This document shows positions 35,401-44,059 of a stretch of DNA of 64,000 bases, piece after piece; the first letter of the stretch is position 1; every line of letters starts with the position of its first letter. Under the pieces are notes generated by a model. It was not told the origin of the DNA. It saw only the letters and a list, made by a program, of their open reading frames with translations, and ran no database searches. Where the stretch lies: assembly GCF_963169125.1 (NCBI RefSeq), contig NC_084794.1:112630358-112694357 (forward strand), in the 5' to 3' direction. Origin of the DNA: Humulus lupulus (taxonomy: Eukaryota > Streptophyta > Magnoliopsida > Rosales > Cannabaceae). Position numbers and translations under genes: made by a program.

Positions 35401-37165
35401 ACAGGGTGCAGTTTTCTTACCTCAAAGCCGAGCTAGAACGATTAAAAGTACGACCCTTGAGAACGATCAACTTTTAGTCCTTTAGCGGTCACCTAGTCAT
35501 AACCAAATATAAGGTATCATTAATAAAAATGATAACTGAGGGTTCCCAAACCAAATCCCAGCCCCCGAGACCTCAAATACTACCCAACCGGGTACTAGGT
35601 CCAACCCCGAGGCCTATGGTAAGAATCCCTAAGCTAAAAACCACTTTTTAGCAAATTTGGCCTTATGGGCTGCGGCCCCCAAAAGCTGTGCCGCGGCAAG
35701 CCTCCAAACCCCATCTGCCAGACGCGCATGGGCCGCGGCACGCAAAAGCTGTGCCGCGGCACCCAGCCCAGTCCAGGCAAAAACCAGCACGCGACTCAGT
35801 TTTTCCCCTGTGTTTTTCCTCCCAAACCAGTCCTACAAATCAACCTAAAACCTCTCCCAAACACCCATTTAAACCTCCATACATCATCAACAACTCACCC
35901 ACATCAAAACCCAAGTTAAACGTCAACTAAACTTCCATAAATCCAAGTTTTCTACAATAGATTCACAACTAAAAACCAAAGCTTAAAAAACAGAGCACAC
36001 CTGAATTCATTGGCTAGAACTCACCTCAAACACAACTTTGAATCCCATTTGATGGTTGTTACAGGTTCCCTAGCTGCCACCTTTGATTTCCAAGCTTAAC
36101 TTCTTGATTTGGGCTCTCAAAACTCAAAGAAAGGTGAGAGAGAAAGCTTGTACGGGATGGAAGGAAGAAAGAGAAGATATACTCTGTTTTACTCTGCCTT
36201 CTACAGTCTTCTAAACCTCATGCATATCCAAGCCAAATGACCTAAATGCCCCTAGGTCTTTTAAAGGCTTCTAAGCACTCCCAAGGGTAAAATCGTCCTT
36301 TACCACCTATCTCGTTAATTATAATTAACGCTCTCCAATTCCCACTATTCTCAATATTCCCAAATACCAATAAATCATATCCCGTTACCCTTTAATTCCC
36401 GGTAACGCTCTAATCATTAAATTCACCCCGAGACTCACCCCGAGCCCCGAACTTAAACCCGTGATGACTAGACCGAACACTTACATCTCATGATCGTCTC
36501 ATGTCGAATAGCCCGAACCAATCCACCTTATAATGTGGCTAGATTAATTAATCTCAATCATGCACCCAAAATATACAATTACGCCCACAGTGGCCAAATT
36601 ACCAAATTACCCTCATAATTAACATATGAGCCTATATGCATGCATTCACCATCATATAATAATATAATTCACATAAACATGAATATAACCATTAAATACT
36701 ATAATAAATCAATTATGGCCCTCCCGGCCTCCTAATCAAGGTCTTAAACCTTATTAGAAAATTTGGGGCATTACAGCGATGCAGGTACAACCTGATTCCT
36801 AGCTAATTGTAGGGCTGCTTCGAGGGCTGCTTCGAGGGCTGCCATGGCCTCCCTCTGGTGACGGTCCATCTCAGCCTGCCTTTCACTCAGTTCCAGACAC
36901 TGTCGTTCAATCTCTTGTTGCTGTCGTGCCATAATCTCGGCAGTACTCTCCTGGCTTTCCCTCGGACTGGCCAGTTCATCCTGCAATACCCCCAGGGTAT
37001 TCCTCAGCGCCTCGAAATCTAACTCTTCCTCATCAAATTCCAGATGTGGCTCATCTTCAGTCACGTTTGGAGGAGGAGGAGGCGGCTGAGATGGTGCAGC
37101 GCTAGCCGCCTGTCCAGTCTTCTTGGTTGTTTTCGCCATTGATATTTCAACAATATTGTATCAAG

Positions 37166-37183
37166 CTCTCAATGAAAGCACCA
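37166..37183 (-). promoter_or_regulatory. Gypsy B primer binding site
   Basis: In the minus sense TGGTGCTTTCATTGAGAG begins three bases after the 5' LTR end. The leading TGG fits a CCA-ended tRNA. I do not assign the tRNA; its 3' end would read CTCTCAATGAAAGCACCA. Confidence 0.7.
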
Positions 37184-37186
37184 GAA

Positions 37187-37585
37187 TGTTGACCCTCTGA
37201 AGAACAAAGCAATATATCGAATGTGATAGCTCGAATACACTTGTAAAACTCTAATCTCAAATAATTAGAAAGCCAAAAGTCCCTTCCTTGATCTATCTTT
37301 CTCTATTTATAGGCTCAAGGAAGATTGCATTAATTTGTTACAGATATTATTTCCTAAATAATCGGATACTCAGGAAATCATGAGAGATAATTTCGGATAT
37401 GATTATAACTGCATAAGATTTTCTCCAAATATAGCGAGTATACGACCAAGTTAGTCGTATATAAAGATTGAGCATCGCGCCATAGATATTTTTCTGGTCG
37501 ATGGTCGAACAAGATTTCTGCCAGATGTCAGCCACGTGTCCAGAGATCACTTGCCACGTCATCCGTGCCTGTTTTTTGGATAACA
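37187..37585 (-). repeat. Gypsy B 5' LTR, internally deleted
   Basis: 399 bp, identical in layout to 13317-13924 except for a 209-bp gap eleven bases inside its lower-coordinate end (matching 13328-13536). The gap removes most of U5, including the TATAGTGGTTCGGCC motif. The TATA box (CCTATAAATAGAG) is kept at about 37304-37316. Confidence 0.92.
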
Positions 37586-37590
37586 ATATT

Positions 37591-37809
37591 TATAGAGTGA
37601 GACCTACCATCAGAGTCTCTGCCACAGATTGAGATATTTTCTCAATCAGTTGGGATATGAAAAATCGGGTAACAACAAAATCAAGTAACAAAAAATGTTG
37701 ACCATTAATTAGAATATTTTGTCAATAAATTAAATATTGACTTTAATATATTAAATCAATTAATTTTAACAAATTGATGTTATATACCAAATCTAAAAAT
37801 ATTCTAACA
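37591..37809 (-). repeat. Copia A 5' LTR, second piece
   Basis: Continues the LTR piece ending at 13316 (219 bp; together 489 bp) and ends TTCTAACA, followed by the TSD CCAAT. Confidence 0.93.
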
Positions 37810-37819
37810 CCAATAAGCT

Positions 37820-37854
37820 ACATTTACTTACCCTTACAATTAGTAAGTAAATGT
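37820..37854. repeat. Small hairpin beside the copia A insertion site
   Basis: ACATTTACTTA at 37820-37830 faces TAAGTAAATGT at 37844-37854 over a 13-base loop. It may be a fragment of a MITE; no TSD was found. Confidence 0.5.
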
Positions 37855-37951
37855 GGAATTTCTTATAGTGGTGTGGCTAATGTGATTTGAGAGAAACAAG
37901 GAAAAAAGAGGACAAGCCACTCAAAAACTCAGCTGCTCTATTATAATATAT

Positions 37952-38345
37952 ATGACTATAAAGAAAGCTACTCATGCACCATTTTGTCAAAAAGTGTCAT
38001 TCTTAGAAGTGTGCGAAGTGGGTGTTGTGGTTCGAGATGAAGAAGGCCCGGTGGTTCAGTTTATGTCTTTAAATTTGCTATCCTCTCAGAGTACATACAC
38101 TACTAAGCTCAGTGCACGTTTGGAGACTCTCAAGTGGTGTTACCAGGAGAATATTGTTGTTCACTGCATATAGAACGATTGCTGCAATGCTATTATGGCT
38201 TGCCAATCTATAGGCAGTTTATCTGTCGATGATCTCATTGTAGGTGATATCCAACATCTTATGTATTTTCCATATTACTTCTTGTTTCTTTACTCCTCGC
38301 GAGGGAAACCAAGTGGCTCACTCATTGAAAACAATTAGTCTTCAA
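37952..38345 (+). pseudogene. RNase H-like (RVT_3) domain fragment
   Basis: The frame from 37952 reads VGVVVRDEEGPVVQF, then STYTTKLSARLETLKWCYQENI (the usual AE-A-E-GL-WA pattern), then a TAG at 38171-38173 where a Glu precedes the conserved NDC. After it, still in frame, come the NAIMA and SVDDLIVGDI stretches. The final sRGNxvAHsL pattern is in another frame at about 38296-38330. This is the RNase H-like domain found in plant LINE remnants and many derived genes. Nonsense plus frameshift make it dead. Confidence 0.7.
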
Positions 38346-40600
38346 CATGATTTTAGCTCACTTTTTTTTTTTTGATGTAATTCCGATTGTAATGCTCATT
38401 AGATTGATGTTGGTTTATCTCTTTAATCTAATGAAGTTATCCATTTAAAATATCTTTCTATATAATAAATATGTAGATAACGGAAATTCTTAGTTTTAAC
38501 AGTTTTTATTTTTATTTTTTTGATGTTAACTTTAATGGAATATTCTTATATTTAATAGAATATTCTTATATTTAACGGTAGCTTGTAAATACTTAAACTT
38601 AAATAAAATAAAATAAATAATTAAAAAAATTAAAATAAGATATTTTTGAGATATTTTACAATGATAATTATTTAAAAATAATGAATAATTAAATAAATTA
38701 AAATATGATATTTTTAAGATATTTAAGAATGAAAATTATTTTAAAATAATAAATAATTAAACAAATTAAAATATGATATTTTTGAGATATTTTACAATGA
38801 TAACTATTTAAAAATAATAAAATTATACGTTTTATAACTTAAATAAAATTTAATTAAACTTAAACTCACTTATTAGAATAATATCATATTAAACATAAAA
38901 TATAATCTACTTTGAATTAGCAACAAATTGTTTTTTTTTTAAAAACTAGCAAAAAACTTAAATTTAAAATCCACGTATAATATTTAATATTATATTAAAT
39001 ATATAATAAATAATCTCTTGTTGCCACTCCCAAATTAAAAAACTAGAACAAACATAAACTTAAAAAAAATTAAATAAATTATTTAATTAAAATATGATAT
39101 TTATTTAAAATTTATATGACATTAATATAAATTTAATAAAAATAATTAATAAATTCTATAAATAAAACTAAGCAAGCATGCATACTGCATTTTGCTTGTA
39201 TCTAGTATATATATATAAATATTATAGCGAATTTTTTTTAGATACTTATGTAATATCTTGTAATTAGTCTAACTTAATTAAATTTAAATAAATCTAAAAA
39301 ATTGTTCAAAATTCAATTTATAAATAAAAAACCTCAAAATGAAAATAACTAAAAAAGCCTAATTTTTTTATTTTATATAAATTAAATTTAAGTTGCAAAA
39401 ACTAAATTCAAATTCAAATTAACTCAAATTTATATTGATCAATTCCAACCTATTTTGATTTTAAAAGATAAATCAACACTATAACTTAGATATCTCTCTC
39501 TCAAAAAATAAAAAACTAAACTTAGATAAATTTATATTGGCAGCCAAATTCAAAAATATATATTTTGTTATACATAAATTTTAATGTGCTCGTCTTTGTA
39601 AACTCAAAGAATTCATTTAAGTTCATGTTCATGTTCTTGAATTAAAAATCTAATATGTGTTTATGTTTTTAAATTCAAAACAAACTTTCACGTTGATTTT
39701 ATTTAGGTTTTAGTTTAAGTTTAGGGTTAGGCTTTTAGTTTTTCTCATTTTGTTAGGCATTGTGTTTGTACTGTTTTGAGAAATATATAAATACAAATTA
39801 TTTGTTTATGTATTTTAATTAATTGTGTAATTAATGTATAATATAAATATTAAAAAATTCCAAGTGTTTATTAAAATTATAACTTTGGTGTATAAGGTAT
39901 AAGATTAAAAGTTATATGATAAACTAAATAGTTTGCAGTAAGTTAAAGTTGAGAATTTTAACTAATTATTATTGGTGCGGTCTACTAACATTAATAATGC
40001 AATGATATCGATTTGGATCAGTAATATAGTTACATTTAGGAGGTTCTTTATTTGATTCGATTATATAACACTAGGTTAGAGATGAAGATATTGTCACCAA
40101 TAAGAACTTAAATAATGTCAAAACGGTGATCATATGCAAATTAAACTAAATTGTGAGTTGCTATAGACTCTTGTTTATATTAATGAGATATTTTGATTCA
40201 TTTGTTACAATTTGTTCTTGAAGAGGCCTCATCATACTTATCTTTTAGAGGTTCGTTGAGATAGATGAATGAAAATGTGTTCTATAAATAAGGAATCGAA
40301 TCTTTTCCTATAGAAACTTGGAATGAATAAACAATCTTAGTAAAATCTATTGCAATAAATCAAGAGTCCATGTTTTAATTAATTATTATATTTATTGTAG
40401 CTAATTATTACATGTTTATAGTCCCAATTCTGTACCCTAATTACTACAAAAGAATGTTGTAAAGAAGGAATGCTTCTAGATATGTGTTACCTGAAAATAG
40501 TTATAAGAAATATGTATTATATTATTTAATTAATTATAATGTTGAAATGTAAATAATAGTTTTTTGACTAGAAAGTTCGTCAACTAAAAAGTTACTAGGA
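38346..40600. other. AT-rich stretch without genes
   Basis: More than 2.2 kb of very AT-rich DNA. Apart from the 68-bp tandem repeat I see no reading frame, element end or RNA gene in it. Confidence 0.7.
38627..38822. repeat. 68-bp tandem repeat, nearly three copies
   Basis: Copies start at 38627, 38695 and 38763, each with AAATTAAAATA-GATATTTTT and GATATTT-A-AATGA-AA. Extremely AT-rich. Confidence 0.9.
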
Positions 40601-40951
40601 TTATAATTTGCAGTATGTCAAGCATAGAAAGGTTTAAAGAAAAGAAACACACAAAAGTTTATAGTGGTTTTACCCAAAAATACTTGATCTATATCCACTT
40701 GAGGATCTTATTTGTGTTTTTAGTATATATTTCTAGAGTTTCAACTTACAGAGAAAGAATGGTTGTCTTATTTTTCATCGTGGCCCTCCTATTTGTAGGA
40801 AACCATGTACAAAGATTTCCCTATATTTTGGGTTGTTTCCTTTTTGAATTCAAATATGAAAAGAAACTAATTAATTACAAATAAATTAAAGTATAATGTT
40901 TACCATGCATACTGGCAGAGTTGACCATTGGCTATAATTATGAATTTGGTC
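40600..40951 (-). repeat. Degenerate LTR fragment
   Basis: Contains ACACACAAAAGTTTATAGTGG...CCACTTGAGG, the U5-type motif shared with gypsy B and LTR G, but no recognisable TG/CA ends. Copia E is inserted at its right side. Confidence 0.45.
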
Positions 40952-41542
40952 TGTTAGGGAATTCACCTTCCTCACACCAGCTTCATCTATAATCACAAAA
41001 TCAACAAACCAGTAGACACAACACGCACAAATTTTATAGGAAAATCAGCAAGAAAAACAATAAAATGAACACCAAGAATTATAGAGGTTCAGCCCAAATA
41101 ACTTGAGCCTACATCCTCTTTGAACTCCCATTGGGATGTTATTCTCTGCACTATGAAACAGCAATGAAGATTACAACTTGTTACCACTAGAGAACTTCTA
41201 CACTTGATGGATTACAATGCCTTGAACCCAAGAAAAACTCCAAGTACACTTGACCATGTATAAAGAAATCTCTCACCCAAGACCCAAGTGTTTCTCTCTC
41301 AAGTTCTCTCTCTTTCTCTCTTTGAAAATAGCTCCTATTGTTACAAATGAAATCTGTACTCTTATCACTCTTAACAACTGAGATAATAAGGCTTATTTAT
41401 AGGGGGTTTTACAACTGGTATCTAACTTAAAAATACCAGAAATAAACGCAGACACATCTGGCGAAATGGTAGACAAGACTGGAAGAAAAACGTAACTTTG
41501 CTGATGTGTATTGATGTTTAATGTAGACCAAAAATTATAACA
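40952..41542 (-). repeat. Copia E 3' LTR
   Basis: 591 bp. TATA box CCTATAAATAAGCC (minus sense) at about 41390-41403; U5 motif GAATTATAGAGGTTCAGCCC at 41076-41095. The polypurine tract CCAAGGTGGAAATT (minus sense) is at 41543-41556. Confidence 0.95.
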
Positions 41543-41623
41543 AATTTCCACCTTGGTCTTCATTAAACATGGATTGCAGAGATAAACATAACTTCCCAAG
41601 GATCCCAGTTCAACCATCAACTA

Positions 41624-42133
41624 TCATCCATGATCAATTTCGAGCAAGCTTAGGCAGTAATTAAACTTGCTCAATGGCAATATCTTAGTTCCAGCATGAG
41701 CGGGGTTCTCTTCTGTGGGGAATTTTTCGACATTGATTACACCTTCAGTGACCTTGTCACGAATAAAGTGATACTTGATCTCCACATGCTTAGTCCGGTC
41801 ATGAAATACTGGATTCTTACACAAATGTATGGCACTTTGACTATCTGAAAAAATTGTAGCTTTTCCTTTGAACACTTGTAGCTCTTTTAGAAGACCTTGA
41901 ATCCAAATACCTTCTTTGATTGCTTCAGTAGCAGCCATGTACTCATCTTCAGTAGTTGAAAGTGCAACTACAGATTGTAGTTGAGACTTCCAACTCACAC
42001 AATTCCCACTTACTAGAAAGTAATAGGTTGCAGTAGACTTTCCAGTGTCTCGGTCTCCAGCATAATCCGAGTCTACAAACCCACTAATTTCCACCTGATT
42101 AAGATGCCGCTTGTACACCAACCCATGTCTAGT
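41624..42133 (-). pseudogene. Copia E RNase H, separated by copia F
   Basis: From the copia F insertion downward: SGFVDSDYAGDRDTGKST (first Asp), CVSWKSQLQSVVALSTTEDEY (Glu), IFSDSQSAIHLCKN (Asp), RTKHVEIKYHFIRD. It ends at 41624 with a short C-terminal tail (LSLLEIDHG). This frame is stop-free to its end; it is disconnected from its RT by the 5.4-kb insertion. Confidence 0.9.
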
Positions 42134-42138
42134 AGTAT

Positions 42139-42716
42139 TGTGAAGATTATGACTTCTTTCCTCAACCAATCAAAAGATTAGCAAAATGAAAGCTCATAGT
42201 TTTTTGGTGTTTTCAGTTGCATCTACATTTTCTCTAGTTGCATCTACGTGGACACCAGTAAGTTGTAACAGACTAACTAATTGTTGTTAGTTATAGTTAG
42301 TTTTTTTTTGTCTCTTTAGCTCTTGTATCTCGACCCTATATATAGTTTTAGGCCTGATCAACCTAAGAGTATTCAATTTCTGAGAGTTTTGGCTGAGAGC
42401 AAGAATTGTGTTGTAATACTCTAGTGAGAGAGTGTTTCAAGAGAAGTTGGATGAGGGTTGTTGTAATCTTGAGAGCTTGGAGGGTGTAATTTGGTTTAAG
42501 ATATAGTGGATTTGACTTAGGCATTGCTGCCTAGCCTTGGATGTAGGATCAACCAAACTGGTTGTATCTGAACCAAGTATTCTTGGTGTTCTTTCTTTTG
42601 TGTTTTACTTTTGATTATTTTGGGTTTGTTTAATTGTCTATTACTTGTTCTTCTTTGTTGCTATTCTTTATGCACTGTATTGGCTGTGTTGTGCAGGTCC
42701 TAATCAACCCCCAACA
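42139..42716 (+). repeat. Copia F 5' LTR
   Basis: 578 bp. TATA box CTATATATAG at about 42335-42345. It is followed by the primer binding site. Confidence 0.95.
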
Positions 42717-42718
42717 AC

Positions 42719-42731
42719 TGGTATCAGAGCC
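42719..42731 (+). promoter_or_regulatory. Copia F primer binding site (initiator tRNA-Met)
   Basis: TGGTATCAGAGCC, two bases after the LTR. It is the exact complement of the initiator tRNA-Met 3' end. Confidence 0.95.
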
Positions 42732-42853
42732 AGGTTAGAGTGGCTGCATTCTTCACCATCTTCGACTGTGATTTTCTCCAAGAAAGATCAAGAACTTCGA
42801 AGTACTTCCGCAATTGAGAACTTGTTCGCTGGCCAGGAGCAATTCTCTTCAAT

Positions 42854-44059
42854 ATGTCGACTTCTAAGTTTGAGGTGGAGAAATTTGATGGCAAGAATGA
42901 TTTCAGTCTATGGCGTGCAAAGATGATGGCTCATATGGGTAATCTTGGATGTGAAGAAGCCCTAAAAGAAGAAAGTCAGATGGCTAAGTTGGAAAACAAA
43001 GCAGAGGTGCTAAAAAAGGCAAAGAACACAATCATTCTGAGTTTGAATGATCAAGTTTTGAGGAAAGTAATCAAAGAAGAAACAGCTCATGATATGTGGA
43101 AGAAGTTAGAACAGTTGTACATGACCAAGGCATTACCAAATCGAATCTATCTCAAACAAAGATTCTATGGATTCAAGATGGAGGAATCCAAGTCTATTGA
43201 TGATAATATAAACGACTTCACCAAGCTAGTTTCAGATTTGGAGTCAATTGAAGTAAAGATTGAAGAAGAGGGTCAAGCAATCTTTCTATTGAACTCACTC
43301 CCGAAGGCCTATGATAATCTGAGGGACACTTTGAAGTATGGTAAAGATACATTGTCACTGCAAGAAGTGATTAGTGCTGCATACTCAAAGGAATTAGATC
43401 TGAAAGCTAATGTTAAGGTGTCAAGATCTCAAGCCGAAGGTCTAAATGTGAGAGGAAGATCTGAAAGAAAAGATGGCAACAACCATAGAAATGGAAAAAG
43501 CAGAGGGAGATCAAGATCCAAGTCAAAACCAAGGAAAATTTGCTGGATTTGTAACCAAGAAGGTCACTTCAGACGAAACTGCCCGCAAAGAAGAAATGAA
43601 GGACACAAGCAAGACAACAAAGATGAAGCTCATGTCACCGATGGATCTATGGAAGCTGATGTTCTGACTGTGTCAACCAGTGATCCTAAAGATGAATGGG
43701 TTATGGATTCTGGATGTACATTTCACATGTCACCAAGAAAAGATTGGTTCTTTGATCTAAAAGAAGAAAGTACAGGGCAAGTGTTGATGGGAAATAAAAG
43801 CACATGCAGAATTCAAGGAATTGGTTCTATCAAGATCAAATTGAGAGATGGCACCATGAAGGTACTTTCTAATGTTAGATTTATACCTGAACTAAAAAGA
43901 AATTTGTTGTCTCTTGGTGTTTTAGATTCCAAAGGCTATAGCTACAAAGCTGAAGGTGGAGTCTTGAGAGTATCCAAAGGTGCAATGGTGTTTATGAGAG
44001 GTGAGCTAAGACAAGGACTTTACATACTACAAGGAGAGACCATAACTGAGTCTGCTTGA
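42854..44059 (+). CDS. Copia F gag and protease
   Basis: 401 codons. The start ATG at 42854 gives MSTSKFEVEKFDGKNDFSLW, the standard start of Tork-like gag. The UBN2-type gag core runs to about residue 185; a basic linker and a CCHC knuckle (CWICNQEGHFRRNC) lie at about residue 230. The protease active site DSG (WVMDSGCTFHMS) is at about residue 282, followed by the GNKSTCRIQGIGSI and LLSLGVLDSKGY stretches. The protein forms the particle and cleaves the polyprotein. It ends in a TGA (44057-44059) that is in frame with the pol part, so it looks like a nonsense mutation in a once single polyprotein. Confidence 0.9.
   Translation: MSTSKFEVEKFDGKNDFSLWRAKMMAHMGNLGCEEALKEESQMAKLENKAEVLKKAKNTIILSLNDQVLRKVIKEETAHDMWKKLEQLYMTKALPNRIYLKQRFYGFKMEESKSIDDNINDFTKLVSDLESIEVKIEEEGQAIFLLNSLPKAYDNLRDTLKYGKDTLSLQEVISAAYSKELDLKANVKVSRSQAEGLNVRGRSERKDGNNHRNGKSRGRSRSKSKPRKICWICNQEGHFRRNCPQRRNEGHKQDNKDEAHVTDGSMEADVLTVSTSDPKDEWVMDSGCTFHMSPRKDWFFDLKEESTGQVLMGNKSTCRIQGIGSIKIKLRDGTMKVLSNVRFIPELKRNLLSLGVLDSKGYSYKAEGGVLRVSKGAMVFMRGELRQGLYILQGETITESA

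Larger units (their letters stand above)
34005..36775 (-). mobile_element. Solo LTR D, Tekay-type gypsy, inserted in gypsy B gag
   Basis: 2771 bp, TGTAACGCCCC...GGGGCATTACA, flanked by a perfect TSD GCGAT (34000-34004 and 36776-36780). No internal coding part remains, so it arose by LTR-LTR recombination. It shares end sequences and internal landmarks with LTR J (60223-62493), from which the minus sense is inferred. It contains a 231-bp tandem duplication, a 46-bp triplicate and a GC-rich cassette (35665-35765). Confidence 0.93.
32431..37139 (-). pseudogene. Gypsy B gag, split by solo LTR D
   Basis: The start is ATG at 37139 (MAKTTKKTGQAAS), followed by a proline-rich and coiled-coil region to 36781. 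Solo LTR D (34005-36775) interrupts there. The gene resumes at about 33999 with a long Arg/Pro/Gln/Asn-rich linker (to 33257), has a TAG at 33257-33259, and continues with the retrotransposon gag core (MPTLPNFDGYGDLVSHVN, AHEWFFKFPPASIVSWEMF, KEFYGQFY, GESLKDYVQRF; 33253-32747). After a stop at about 32747 the frame shifts around 32740-32500. Gag forms the particle; this copy is dead. Confidence 0.85.
13317..37585 (-). mobile_element. Gypsy B, Tat-type LTR retrotransposon
   Basis: Ends TGTTGACCCT and GGATAACA, flanked by the TSD ATATT (13312-13316 and 37586-37590). It is 24.3 kb in total because of two insertions (CACTA C 9827 bp, solo LTR D 2771 bp); the element itself is about 11.7 kb. The minus-sense order is gag, protease, RT, RNase H, a second RNase H, integrase. 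The second (plant aRNH) RNase H between RT and integrase and the convergent plus-strand gene between pol and the 3' LTR both mark the Tat lineage. All pol domains carry breaks. Confidence 0.93.
6897..37809 (-). mobile_element. Copia A LTR retrotransposon, split by nested gypsy B
   Basis: The ends are TGTTAGATG and TTCTAACA, flanked by the TSD CCAAT at 6892-6896 and 37810-37814. The 3' LTR (minus sense) is 6897-7385. The 5' LTR is split into 13047-13316 and 37591-37809, which sum to the same 489 bp. Without the gypsy B insertion the element is about 6.6 kb. Gene order in the minus sense is gag, protease remnant, integrase, RT remnant, RNase H, the copia order. All genes are broken by stops, a frameshift and an RT deletion. 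It is the outermost layer of a nest at least three deep. Confidence 0.95.
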
